In this document: piece by piece, positions 36,598 to 44,029 of the stretch | Layout: every line of letters begins with the position of its first letter | How positions within the stretch are numbered: the stretch's first letter is position 1 | Assembly: GCF_902806315.1 (NCBI RefSeq) | Contig: NZ_CADCWD010000077.1 | Span: 1-44,029 of the forward strand | Direction: 5' to 3' | Source: an uncultured Sphingosinicella sp. | Lineage (GTDB): Bacteria > Pseudomonadota > Alphaproteobacteria > Sphingomonadales > Sphingomonadaceae | DNA: 44,029 nucleotides | Notes under the pieces: model-generated | Databases searched by the model: none | What the model was told of the DNA's origin: nothing | Seen by the model: only the letters and a program-made list of their open reading frames with translations | Made by a program: the position numbers and the translations under genes

Positions 36598-38523
36598 CTA
36601 GGCCCGGGCTCCTTCTACGACGCCTACGCTATTGATCCGCAGTGCTTTCAAAACGGTTTCGACGATGTGCGGCGCGTTGAGGGCGGCATCGTCATATTGC
36701 TTTTCGGGCTTGTCCTGGTCCTGGAAGACGTCCGGGAGCCGCATGGTGCGCAGCTTCAGGCCGCCGTCGATCAGACCGAGGTCGCTCGCTAGGGTGAGGA
36801 CGTGAGCGCCAAAGCCGCCGATCGCGGCTTCCTCGACCGTGACGGCGACTTCGTGGGTGGTGAGGAGGCGGCGGATCAGGGCTTCGTCGAGCGGCTTGGC
36901 GAAGCGGAGATCGGCCACGGTGGTGGAGAGGCCCCTCGCCTCGAGCGCTTCGGCGGCCTTCTCGGCCTCCGCGAGGCGAGTGCCGAGCGAAAGGATGGCG
37001 ACCTTGCTGCCTTCGCGAACGATGCGGCCCTTGCCGATCTCGAGCCGCTCCGGGACCGCCGGGAGCGGAACGCCGGTGCCGTTGCCGCGCGGATAGCGCA
37101 CCGCGCTCGGGCCGCTGTCGTGCAGCGCCATGGTGTGGACCATGTTGACGAGCTCGACCTCGTCCGCGGCCGCCATCACCACGAAATTGGGCAGCGTGCA
37201 GAGATAAGCGAGGTCGAAGCTGCCGGCATGGGTCGCCCCGTCCGCGCCCACCAGCCCCGCCCGGTCCATCGCGAAGCGCACCGGCAGGTTCTGGATCGCG
37301 ACGTCGTGGACGACCTGATCGTAGGCACGCTGCAGGAAGGTCGAGTAGATGGCGCAGAACGGACGGTAGCCTTGAGCGGCGAGCCCGGCGGCGAAGGTGA
37401 CCGCGTGCTGCTCGGCAATGCCGACGTCGAAGGTGCGGGTCGGGAACTGTGCCTGGAATTTGTCGAGCCCGGTGCCGGACGGCATCGCGGCGGTGATCGC
37501 GACGACTTTGTCGTCCCGCTCGGCTTCTGCAGTCAGCGCGGTCGCGAACACGCCGGTATAGCTTGGCGGGCCCGGCTCGGCCTTGGCCTGGACGCCTGAG
37601 ATGACGTCGAATTTCTGGACGCCGTGATATTTGTCGGAAGCGGCCTCGGCGGGCGCGTAGCCCTTGCCCTTCTTGGTCACGACATGGACCAACATCGGCC
37701 CTTCATCAGCGTCGCGGACATTTTCGAGGATCTGGACCAGCGCCTCGACGTCGTGCCCATCGACGGGACCGACATAATAGAAGCCGAGTTCCTCGAACAG
37801 CGTGCCCCCCGTCGCCATGCCGCGGGCGAATTCCTCGGCCTTGCGCGCCGCATTGTGGAGCGGGCGCGGGAGCTTGCGGGCGAAGCGCTGCGCAAGGTGG
37901 CGGACCGACAGATATTTGTCCGAAGAGACCAGCCGGGCGAGGTAGTGGGAGAGCCCGCCCACCGGAGGCGCGATCGACATGTCGTTGTCGTTGAGGATCA
38001 CGACCAGCCGGTTGCCGGCGGCTTCCGCGTTGTTCATCGCCTCATAGGCCATGCCGGCGCTCATCGCGCCGTCGCCGATCACGGCGATCGCCTTGCCGGG
38101 CGTGCCGGCGAGCTTGTTCGCCGTGGCGAAGCCCAAAGCGGCCGAGATGGAGGTGGAGCTATGCGCCGCCCCGAACGGGTCGTATTCGCTCTCGCTGCGC
38201 TTGGTGAAGCCCGAGAGGCCGCCGCCCATGCGCAAAGTCCGGATGCGCTCGCGCCGGCCGGTGACGATCTTGTGCGGATAGCATTGGTGCCCGACGTCCC
38301 AGATCAGCCGGTCCTCGGGCGTGTTGAACACATAGTGGAGCGCGACCGTCAGCTCGACCACGCCAAGCCCGGCGCCGAGATGGCCGCCGGTAACGGAGAC
38401 GGCCGAGATCGTCTCGGCGCGAAGCTCGTCCGAAAATTGGCGGAGTTGATCGACCTTTAGCCTGCGCAGGTCGTCCGGCGTGGCGACGGTGTCGAGAAGC
38501 GGCGTGTGCGGGCGCTCGGTCAT
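36598..38523 (-). CDS. dxs: 1-deoxy-D-xylulose-5-phosphate synthase
   Basis: First enzyme of the non-mevalonate isoprenoid pathway; it condenses pyruvate and glyceraldehyde-3-phosphate using thiamine diphosphate. The 641 residues contain the ThDP site [18 protein letters not shown], the [13 protein letters not shown] region with catalytic His, the transketolase middle domain [18 protein letters not shown], and a C-terminal domain with [20 protein letters not shown] precedes the ATG. Sphingomonads often need high isoprenoid flux for carotenoids and hopanoids, which is context only. Confidence 0.96.
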   Translation of the reverse strand: MTERPHTPLLDTVATPDDLRRLKVDQLRQFSDELRAETISAVSVTGGHLGAGLGVVELTVALHYVFNTPEDRLIWDVGHQCYPHKIVTGRRERIRTLRMGGGLSGFTKRSESEYDPFGAAHSSTSISAALGFATANKLAGTPGKAIAVIGDGAMSAGMAYEAMNNAEAAGNRLVVILNDNDMSIAPPVGGLSHYLARLVSSDKYLSVRHLAQRFARKLPRPLHNAARKAEEFARGMATGGTLFEELGFYYVGPVDGHDVEALVQILENVRDADEGPMLVHVVTKKGKGYAPAEAASDKYHGVQKFDVISGVQAKAEPGPPSYTGVFATALTAEAERDDKVVAITAAMPSGTGLDKFQAQFPTRTFDVGIAEQHAVTFAAGLAAQGYRPFCAIYSTFLQRAYDQVVHDVAIQNLPVRFAMDRAGLVGADGATHAGSFDLAYLCTLPNFVVMAAADEVELVNMVHTMALHDSGPSAVRYPRGNGTGVPLPAVPERLEIGKGRIVREGSKVAILSLGTRLAEAEKAAEALEARGLSTTVADLRFAKPLDEALIRRLLTTHEVAVTVEEAAIGGFGAHVLTLASDLGLIDGGLKLRTMRLPDVFQDQDKPEKQYDDAALNAPHIVETVLKALRINSVGVVEGARA

Positions 38524-38589
38524 GAGGCTCCCTTAGCGCCCGCGCTTTTCACTGTCGAATGATCATCCTGTGCAGCGCGGGTGAGGCGT

Positions 38590-39051
38590 TCAGCTGGTCT
38601 CGCACTCGCCGCACCGGCCGCGGACTTCGATCACCGGGCGCTCGGGAGCGAAACCGGCCTTGCGGGCCGCGTCTCTCACGCCGCCCGACAGGCTGTCATT
38701 GTCGATATGAGTCGTCTGGCCGCAACTGTCGCAGATGAGGAAGATGCAATCGTGCAGGCAGTCGGGATGGTCGTTCGCCACATAGGCGTTGGCGCTCTCC
38801 ACCCGGCGGGCGAGGTTCGCGCCGACGAACAGATCGAGGATGCGATAGACGCTGTTGGCGGCGACGCGGCGGCCCTGGATCTGGCTGACCTTGTCGGCGA
38901 TGTCGTAGGCGGAAGCCGGCTGATCGAAGCTTGCCAGCGCCTCAAAAATGGCGGCGCGCATCTGCGTCCACTGCTCGCCGGATTTCTCCATCGTCGCCTG
39001 CGCCGCAAGCGCGAGCGACTCGCCGCGGTGAATGTGGTGGACGTGCGCCAT
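38590..39051 (-). CDS. zur: Fur-family zinc uptake regulator, Zur-like
   Basis: A 153-residue Fur-family repressor. The winged helix runs from about 20 to 85 (DIADKVSQIQGRRVAANSVYRIL), followed by a metal-binding dimerisation domain with HPDCLHDCIFLICDSCGQT and the closing GRCGEC cysteines. The two CxxC pairs fit the structural Zn site. Zur rather than Fur is inferred from the HDCIFLICDSCGQTTH pattern and from the merC neighbour. A His-rich N-terminus (HVHHIHRG) is unusual. It follows merC by 52 bp. Confidence 0.85.
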   Translation of the reverse strand: MAHVHHIHRGESLALAAQATMEKSGEQWTQMRAAIFEALASFDQPASAYDIADKVSQIQGRRVAANSVYRILDLFVGANLARRVESANAYVANDHPDCLHDCIFLICDSCGQTTHIDNDSLSGGVRDAARKAGFAPERPVIEVRGRCGECETS

Positions 39052-39103
39052 GCGGCCGATCTAGGCACTTAACACCCCCGTAACAAGGGAGCGCTCGAAG
39101 CGC

Positions 39104-39475
39104 CTAGATCACCGCACGGCGGTTGAGGTCGTGGCCGAGCGCGAGGATCGCGACACCGGCGAGCGTATAGAGGATTTCGTTGCTGTCGTGCGGCAGGCTG
39201 AGCGCACCGGCCATGACGCCGAGGCCGAGGCCGCCGATCGCGGACGGCATCATGAAGCCATGCTCAACAATGCCGCGGCCCAAGGCGACGAGTCCGAGCG
39301 CGATGGCGAGGCCCAGGCCCACGGCATGGACCCGATGATCGAGCAGCATGCCGCCCGCTGACGCCAGCACCGCCACCAGAACCGCGCTTGCAAGGCAGTG
39401 GACGAGGCACAGGCCGGACAAGGCGATGCCCAGCCGGTCGATCGCTCCACCCTTCAATGCCGACGCGAAATTCAC
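39104..39475 (-). CDS. MerC domain-containing protein
   Basis: A 123-residue protein with four membrane segments. The first holds CLVHC, a cysteine pair in the place that MerC uses to carry mercuric ions. No other mer gene is here, so mercury resistance is unlikely; the zur gene downstream suggests zinc or other metal transport. GGAG lies 5 nt before the ATG. Confidence 0.82.
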   Translation of the reverse strand: MNFASALKGGAIDRLGIALSGLCLVHCLASAVLVAVLASAGGMLLDHRVHAVGLGLAIALGLVALGRGIVEHGFMMPSAIGGLGLGVMAGALSLPHDSNEILYTLAGVAILALGHDLNRRAVI

Positions 39476-39800
39476 TCCAGGCCCCTATACTGCCGCCGCA
39501 CTTATAAGCTTCCCGGCGAGAAGATACAACATCACATCTTAAGAAAAGTTGCGGCGGCAGTCGACATCGGACGCTCAGCGAAGACGTCTGATCGTGCAGG
39601 CGGCTGAGCGCTGGAATGCGCTCGATAGTCGCCATTCCTCACATAGGTGGGTGATTTGGCTCCGCCATCCTGCTAGGCGCGCCGCTGATCCGAACAATCG
39701 GGAACTGTAGATGTTAGCCGCTTTGATTGCGTCGGGCGTGGCGCTCGCCTTTATCAGCCTCGCGTTTGAAAGCAGCAACTGAGCCGCGGTGCGTGCCGCC
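39476..39800. other. Intergenic region, mostly featureless
   Basis: This 325-bp stretch separates merC from the converging-side symporter gene. It contains an AAGAT-N10-ATCTT inverted repeat (39521-39540) close to merC, and a 23-codon open frame at 39711-39782. No other gene, RNA or terminator was recognised. Confidence 0.6.
39711..39782 (+). CDS. Possible 23-residue membrane peptide
   Basis: The frame encodes MLAALIASGVALAFISLAFE and three more residues, a single hydrophobic helix. Support is weak: GGGAA lies 8 nt before the ATG and no promoter or terminator is clear. It resembles the better supported 26-residue gene at 35831 only in being short and hydrophobic. Confidence 0.25.
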   Translation: MLAALIASGVALAFISLAFESSN

Positions 39801-41075
39801 TCATTGCTGTGAGAGCTGGCTCTCAACCTTGTCGACCACAGCCGGAGTTCGCGCCGCCACCACGACGGCAGCGGCCATGTCGGCCGTGACGTTGGCGACC
39901 GTGCGGATCATGTCGGGGATGGTGTCCACCGCGAGCAACAAGGGCAGCAGCTCGATTGGAGCGCCGATCGCGAGCGCGGCCGGTGCATTGGCGGCGAAGA
40001 AGCTGACCTGACCGGGCAGGCCGACCACCGCGAGTGTGCTCACGGCCGCGAGCAGGATCGCGATCAGCACTTGCCCCGGTCCGACTTCGATGCCCGAAAC
40101 ATGCGCAAGCGTCAGCGCGACGGTGAGCGCGACCAGCGGCGCCGAGATCTTGAAGGTGGCAACGGCAAGCGGCAGCACCAGCGAGCTTACCCGCTCGGGC
40201 AGTTCCAGCCGCTCGGCCGCGGCCACCATCGGGGGCAGCGAGGCGAGCGAAGACTGGGTGCTGAAGGCGACCGCCTGCGCAGGCAAGGCAGCCTTGGCAA
40301 AGCGCAGCGGCGACATGCGCCCGGCGGCGGCGACCAGCACATACATGATCAGAATCAGCAGCAGCGCGACCGCGATCTGCATGCCGATATAGTGGAGCAA
40401 GGCCGCGCCGGCGTCGATGCCGAGCTTGGATCCCGCGACCAGCGCGAGAGCGAACACGCCGAGCGGCGCCGCGACGAGCACCCAGCCGACGATCACCAGC
40501 ATCGCGTCCGCAATGCCGTGGAAGAGCTCGAACAAGGCGGCACGGCGCCCCTCCCCGATGCGGGTCAGCGCCATGCCGAGCACCAGGGCGAACAGCACAA
40601 GCGGCACGATCGCGTCGTTCGCTGCCGCCGCGACGACATTGGTGGGGATCAGAGCCTTGAGCCCATCGAGCGCGGGCGGCACGTCCGGCGCCGCCCCGGC
40701 ACCGGCCCTCAGCGCATCCAGCGCGCCCGGCGCCGGCGCCCAGAAGCTCAGCATCGGCGGCACCATCAATGCGGTGACGATTGCTGATCCGAGAAGCAGC
40801 AGCACGAACAGGACGAGTGCGCGCGCGGCGATGCCACCGGCCTGAAGCGTGGCGCTCGCGCTCGCCATGCCGGTGACCACGAGAGCGAACACGAGCGGGA
40901 TGATCGTCATGCGAAGCGCATCGAGCCAGAGGCCGCCGATCAGGCCTGCGACGCTCACCGCCTGTTCGAAGCCGCGCCCGAACAGCGATGCTCCGCTCGC
41001 ACCCGCGAGGACGCCGAGCAGAAGGCCTGCGACGATGAAGGCCGGACGGGCGCCGATCCGCCGCTCAAAGGCTAT
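39801..41075 (-). CDS. Dicarboxylate/amino acid:cation symporter (DAACS) with no canonical start codon
   Basis: A secondary carrier of the GltP/DctA type. The best start gives 424 residues; the first canonical start codon in frame (GTG at 40958) would cut off the first membrane segment (RPAFIVAGLLLGVLAGASGA). Family marks include GLWLDALRMTIIPLVFALV, the serine-rich reentrant-loop region AFSTQSSLASLP, and PGQVSFFAANAPAALAIG near the second loop. No ATG, GTG or TTG lies between 40958 and the upstream stop. An ATA codon at 41075 has GGAGAG 5 nt upstream, exactly where an ATG would be expected. It may use an AUA start, be a mutated gene, or use a rare CTG. Confidence 0.8.
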   Translation of the reverse strand: MAFERRIGARPAFIVAGLLLGVLAGASGASLFGRGFEQAVSVAGLIGGLWLDALRMTIIPLVFALVVTGMASASATLQAGGIAARALVLFVLLLLGSAIVTALMVPPMLSFWAPAPGALDALRAGAGAAPDVPPALDGLKALIPTNVVAAAANDAIVPLVLFALVLGMALTRIGEGRRAALFELFHGIADAMLVIVGWVLVAAPLGVFALALVAGSKLGIDAGAALLHYIGMQIAVALLLILIMYVLVAAAGRMSPLRFAKAALPAQAVAFSTQSSLASLPPMVAAAERLELPERVSSLVLPLAVATFKISAPLVALTVALTLAHVSGIEVGPGQVLIAILLAAVSTLAVVGLPGQVSFFAANAPAALAIGAPIELLPLLLAVDTIPDMIRTVANVTADMAAAVVVAARTPAVVDKVESQLSQQ

Positions 41076-41117
41076 GACGGCTCTCCGGTCTCTCGGACTT
41101 GCTCGCCGGCAAGGCGG

Positions 41118-41399
41118 CTAATGAAGTGGGGACTCGCGCAGCCACTCGTCCTTGATCTCGGCCAGACGCGCGCGCTGGAGCATGCATTCCTCGGAATCGC
41201 CGCCGCGCAGGGCGCCGTTGAGGCGCGCGAGATCGACGGAAATCTCCTGCAGCTTGGCGACGGCTTCGCGCGGCCCGCCCTTGGCGCGGAGCTCCGCGAT
41301 CGCGGCCTGAACCGCGGCTTCCGTTCCCGGCGCCACCGCTCGCTCCCCACTCGCCAACGCCGAATCCAGCGCCTGATAGACCTTCCTGTAGGCGTTCAT
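41118..41399 (-). CDS. Hypothetical helical protein
   Basis: A 93-residue soluble protein, mostly alpha-helix: NAYRKVYQALDSALASGE, then EAAVQAAIAELRAKGG, KLQEISVDLARLNGALRGG, and a Cys in SEECMLQRARLAEIKDEW. No family is recognised. An ATG 12 nt upstream would add MGHS. It lies 42 bp before the putative start of the symporter and may share its transcript. Confidence 0.65.
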   Translation of the reverse strand: MNAYRKVYQALDSALASGERAVAPGTEAAVQAAIAELRAKGGPREAVAKLQEISVDLARLNGALRGGDSEECMLQRARLAEIKDEWLRESPLH

Positions 41400-41537
41400 G
41401 CTGTGCCCCATTCACCGCGCTTCGCAGCCACGTTTCTGAGACACTGCATAAGGGAGAGATGAAACGTTGTTAATGCGCGGCGAACGGTTTTCAGAGCGAC
41501 TGTTACCAGCCCGCAACAACAGCGGCGCCGCTGCCGG

Positions 41538-41729
41538 TCAGGATCCGCCGTCCTTGGGCCAGCGAAAGAGCGGCCGGTCGGCACGCGCGAGCCGCCTCAG
41601 CTGACGTCGATAATCGGCCACGATCGCGCGGGTGGAAGCGATGCCGCGCTGAAGTTGAAGCTTCGCCTGCTCGGCGCTCGGCTCCTGGTCCGGCTGCCGC
41701 CTGCGGCGATCAATTCTTGCATTGTCCAA
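41538..41729 (-). CDS. Small basic hypothetical protein
   Basis: A 63-residue Arg/Gln-rich helical protein (QAKLQLQRGIASTRAIVADY, then RRQLRRLARADRPLFRW). TTG at 41729 is the only likely start; its coding region overlaps the end of the CxxC protein at 41710 by 20 nt. Function unknown. Confidence 0.45.
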   Translation of the reverse strand: MDNARIDRRRRQPDQEPSAEQAKLQLQRGIASTRAIVADYRRQLRRLARADRPLFRWPKDGGS

Positions 41730-41898
41730 AATCCGTCACCCGATCGTGATGCACCCTCGCGGTCGCACGTGCCGTCCACCCGCATCGGGGACAGGCATAA
41801 TCGACCACACAAGCATGGATGCCCCAGGGATGGTCCGGCGAGCACTGCGCCGGCTCTCCTCTGGCGAGGGAAGCGCTAATCATGTTACTAACCTGCAT
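41710..41898 (-). CDS. Small CxxC protein
   Basis: A 62-residue protein with a possible zinc knuckle: cysteines at QCSPDHPWG, IHACVVDYACPRCGWT and GQCKN, giving one CxxC pair and single cysteines on both sides. The N-terminus could also begin at the second Met (MISASL). No family is recognised. It overlaps the next small gene by 20 nt. The frame is short and the ribosome binding site is not strong. Confidence 0.45.
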   Translation of the reverse strand: MQVSNMISASLARGEPAQCSPDHPWGIHACVVDYACPRCGWTARATARVHHDRVTDFGQCKN

Positions 41899-41981
41899 CA
41901 GCTTGGAAATAGAACGGGCGGGTTCCCGAACTGTTTCATGAATTCCGCAGCCGTTCCGAAAATTCCTGCGCAGGCAACAGG

Positions 41982-42146
41982 TTAGTTCGTTCCGCCGCCC
42001 GGCGGATGGGCGTTGTCGTCATTGCCGCCGGCAGGCTTGCCGTGGCCGCCGCCCGACTTCTTGTTGTCGTCGACCGACTTGTGGCCGCGGCCGTGCAAGG
42101 GGCCGCCGCGTGTGCCGTCATTACTGTCGCGCCTGGGTCCGCTCAT
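41982..42146 (-). CDS. Small Gly/Asp/His-rich hypothetical protein
   Basis: A 54-residue hydrophilic protein, MSGPRRDSNDGTRGGPLHGR at the start and Gly/Asn/Pro-rich to the end. AGGAG at 42154-42158 lies 7 nt before the ATG at 42146; another ATG lies directly before it. The low-complexity composition means homology would be hard to judge. Function unknown. Confidence 0.45.
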   Translation of the reverse strand: MSGPRRDSNDGTRGGPLHGRGHKSVDDNKKSGGGHGKPAGGNDDNAHPPGGGTN

Positions 42147-42390
42147 CATTCTTCTCCTTGGTTGCGGGGAGAACGATCCTCGGCAGGGGCGGTTGCGGCG
42201 CAACGGAGGGGATGAGTTCGGAAAGTTCATAAGGTTCAGGCCCCAACGGCGAGAAAGGCGAGGCTGAACTTTTGCCGGGATCTGGCGAAGAAAAAGTGGG
42301 GCGTCCTGCTCATCCGACAGGGTGAACCAGCCGAAATCCTAATTGCAAGCGAGGCGGGGCGGGCGGCGCGCAGGCCGCCCGCCTTTCCGA

Positions 42391-42792
42391 TCAGGAGCCC
42401 GAAGGCGCGGTGAGATTGATCGCGACGATGATGTTGTTGACGATCGTGAACGAGCCCGGGGTGAGCGTGATCTGCTTGGTGCCGTCGATCTGGACGACCA
42501 GCACAACGACGATCGCGACGATGACGCCGGTGGGCGACTTGCGCACCTCCTTCACGCTGCCGATCATCTTGCCCTTCTTGTCGTGCACCATCATGCCGGG
42601 CTGAACATTGCCCTTGAGCACGCTGTTTTCATTGGAGCGCTCGATGCCGCGCGGGTTGGCATTGGCGGGACCCTGGCTGTTCTTGCGCGCTTGCTCGCGA
42701 GTCTGCTTGCCGTTGCTCTGCTGAGCAAGGACGGGGCCTGAGAGAGCGAGGGCAGCAGCGGCTGCGGCCATGGGGAGTACGCGATACATCAT
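42391..42792 (-). CDS. Secreted PRC-barrel-like protein
   Basis: A 133-residue exported protein: the signal peptide MYRVLPMAAAAAALALSGPV is followed by LAQQ. The middle is hydrophilic. The C-terminal half, VQPGMMVHDKKGKMIGSVKEV then a hydrophobic beta-region GVIVAIVVVLVVQIDGTK and LTPGSFTIVNN, resembles a PRC-barrel (a small beta-barrel that binds RNA or ligands). That likeness is by eye only. Nothing in the context shows its job. Confidence 0.72.
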   Translation of the reverse strand: MMYRVLPMAAAAAALALSGPVLAQQSNGKQTREQARKNSQGPANANPRGIERSNENSVLKGNVQPGMMVHDKKGKMIGSVKEVRKSPTGVIVAIVVVLVVQIDGTKQITLTPGSFTIVNNIIVAINLTAPSGS

Positions 42793-42840
42793 TGGAAAAT
42801 TCCTTTCCGTTGCAATGCGTTGCCCAACTGCCCACGAGGC

Positions 42841-42870
42841 ACGCCGGTTCCGCGGGAGCGAAACCGGCGT
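42841..42870 (-). terminator. Stem-loop after the Pro/Ala-rich gene
   Basis: ACGCCGGTT pairs with AACCGGCGT over 9 bp around a 12-nt loop, 5 nt past the stop of the minus-strand gene that ends at 42876. No T-run follows. Confidence 0.5.
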
Positions 42871-42875
42871 TAGGT

Positions 42876-44029
42876 TCAGTCCCGCCGCGGCTCGCCGTGG
42901 AGGCGGGCCTCGACGCCCTCATGCATGCCCGAGGGGTTGTCGACGTCGAACATGACCAGTTCTTCGCCGCGCGGCACGCCGACCGCGAAGGAAGCGGCGG
43001 TGCGGCCCTCGCTGCCGTCGGGCAGGCGATAGCGGGCATCGGCGACCACCACCGGCAGGATCGCATCCACCAGGCCCTGCCTGGACAACGCAACCGTGGT
43101 TTCGATCCGCGTCGTTTCGCCGGGGGCGAGATCGGCTTCGGTCCGCTGCGGTGCGTCGCCGCCTTCGATCAGCATCCGCTCCATTTCGGTGCCGGAGCCG
43201 GCCGGGAGCAGCCAGGTGGAAATGCGCACGTCGTGGGCGGGAGCGGAGCCGTTATTCTCCACGCCGAGTTCGAACTCGACGCGGGCGGCATCCTCACCGA
43301 CGCCGGCGCGGACCGGGCGGATCAGGAGGTCGAGCCAGGGCCGACCGTTGCTGGCCGAAGCCGCTGCGGCGGCGACCGGAATGGCTGCCGCGACCGGAGC
43401 CACATGCGTGTCGTGCATCGGGGTGGCGGCGACGGGCTCCTCATGGATGCGCGAGACCGGCTCTTCATGAACGACGGGTTCGGGGTGCAAAACGGGTTCA
43501 TGATGCGTGACGGGCTCATGATGCGTGACGGGCTCGTGATGAGCGGCTGCGACCGGCGCTACAGCATGCTCTTCATAGGCGACGGGCTCGTCATAGACAT
43601 ACTGTTCCTCCTCGGCACGGCGCCGACGGCGGCGGGTCAAGAGCAGCAGCGCACCGGCGACAAGCGCGGCACCGAGGAGCCACGGCCAGATCGAGTTGCC
43701 CTGCTGGTTCTCGGCCGGTGCGGCCGGATCGGCGGCGGCAGGAGCCGGCTCTGTAGCCGCGGGCGGCGCTTCGAAGGTCGGCGCAGGTGGAGCTTCCGCA
43801 ACGGGAGCCGGAGCCGGTGGCACGGCTGCGGGAGCAACGGCGGCGGGTTCCGCGACCGACGCTGCCGCGGGAGCCGGCGCCCTCGCGGCGCGAGGCGCGG
43901 CTGCTGCGCGCGGTCTGGCAGGTGCGGGGGCGGCGGTGCGGGTGGTGCGCTGACGCGGCGCAGGTCGGGCTGCCGGCGCTTCAGCGGCGGCTTCGTTCGC
44001 GTCGGCTGAAGCCGGCTCGCGTCCGGACG
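42876..44029 (-). CDS. Pro/Ala-rich single-pass membrane protein (partial)
   Basis: At least 384 residues, with the N-terminus beyond the window end. The visible order is: a long Ala/Pro/Arg/Glu-rich region, a membrane segment NSIWPWLLGAALVAGALLLL followed by RRRRRR (so the remaining C-terminus should be cytoplasmic), a His/Glu/Pro repeat zone (HHEPVTHHEPVTHHEPVLHP), then a folded domain of about 150 residues with FELGVENNGSAPAHDVRIST and DLAPGETTRIET, like CARDB/immunoglobulin-like folds. The segment plus Arg tail recalls LPXTG-type anchors but no LPXTG is seen. It may scaffold an envelope complex. Family unknown. Confidence 0.75.
   Translation of the reverse strand, partial: SGREPASADANEAAAEAPAARPAPRQRTTRTAAPAPARPRAAAAPRAARAPAPAAASVAEPAAVAPAAVPPAPAPVAEAPPAPTFEAPPAATEPAPAAADPAAPAENQQGNSIWPWLLGAALVAGALLLLTRRRRRRAEEEQYVYDEPVAYEEHAVAPVAAAHHEPVTHHEPVTHHEPVLHPEPVVHEEPVSRIHEEPVAATPMHDTHVAPVAAAIPVAAAAASASNGRPWLDLLIRPVRAGVGEDAARVEFELGVENNGSAPAHDVRISTWLLPAGSGTEMERMLIEGGDAPQRTEADLAPGETTRIETTVALSRQGLVDAILPVVVADARYRLPDGSEGRTAASFAVGVPRGEELVMFDVDNPSGMHEGVEARLHGEPRRD

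Noticed and set aside
39521-39540. AAGAT-N10-ATCTT near merC, considered as a Zur box
   Set aside because: It does not resemble the usual Zur palindrome with a TGTTAT-type core; short arms with a long spacer are common by chance.

Overview
The window reads as chromosomal DNA of a high-GC alphaproteobacterium, most likely a sphingomonad (Sphingomonadales). The reasons are the house-keeping gene set, several small alphaproteobacterial families (a DUF2794 protein, a TIGR02300/FYDLN-acid protein, a MerC-Zur pair), an HprK-related/PqqD-related cassette, and many short secreted proteins whose signal peptides end in Ala-Gln. Protein names come from recognising motifs by eye; no database search was run. 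There is no phage, insertion sequence, integrase or CRISPR array.

Layout. 1-3068 (minus): glmU-glmS, amino-sugar and UDP-GlcNAc synthesis, with glmS cut by the window start. 3153-3821 (plus): a phosphoglycolate-phosphatase-like gene. 3805-6363 (minus): a four-gene cassette made of a Tat/Sec-exported small protein, a PqqD-like peptide-binding protein, an HprK-related kinase and a nucleotidyltransferase. This is the most likely poorly described system here: it looks like a peptide-modification pathway, and the exported protein is its candidate substrate. 6461-15289 (plus): a nearly complete phosphate-starvation locus, phoR, an OprP/OprO-type porin, pstSCAB, phoU and phoB, with PHO boxes before the porin and before pstS. 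15458-16591: two tandem secreted low-complexity proteins sharing one C-terminal motif. 16684-19864: an SDR enzyme, a multi-spanning membrane protein, a DUF2794 protein and a serine acetyltransferase. 20145-23482: katG followed by oxyR, which keeps both redox cysteines. 23512-27714: a fasciclin lipoprotein, pgsA, an LplT-like MFS carrier, two small proteins and MipA/OmpV.

27920-27995 is tRNA-Ala(GGC). A zinc-ribbon protein and cmk follow. A same-strand run tlyA, RND adaptor, RND pump, tspO, ubiK, ybjN occupies 35683-29227. 35831-35911 is a 26-residue membrane peptide gene with an ideal ribosome binding site and its own terminator. Then come a secreted hypothetical, dxs, zur, merC, a DAACS symporter that appears to lack a normal start codon, several small hypothetical genes, a secreted PRC-barrel-like protein, and a large Pro/Ala-rich single-pass membrane protein cut by the window end.

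How the parts work together: PhoR/PhoB sense and respond to low phosphate, the porin and PstSCAB import it, and PhoU couples transport to signalling. KatG and OxyR form a peroxide defence pair. GlmU/GlmS, PgsA and Dxs supply precursors for the envelope and for isoprenoids. A few long open frames on the opposite strand of GC-rich genes were judged to be shadows and left out.
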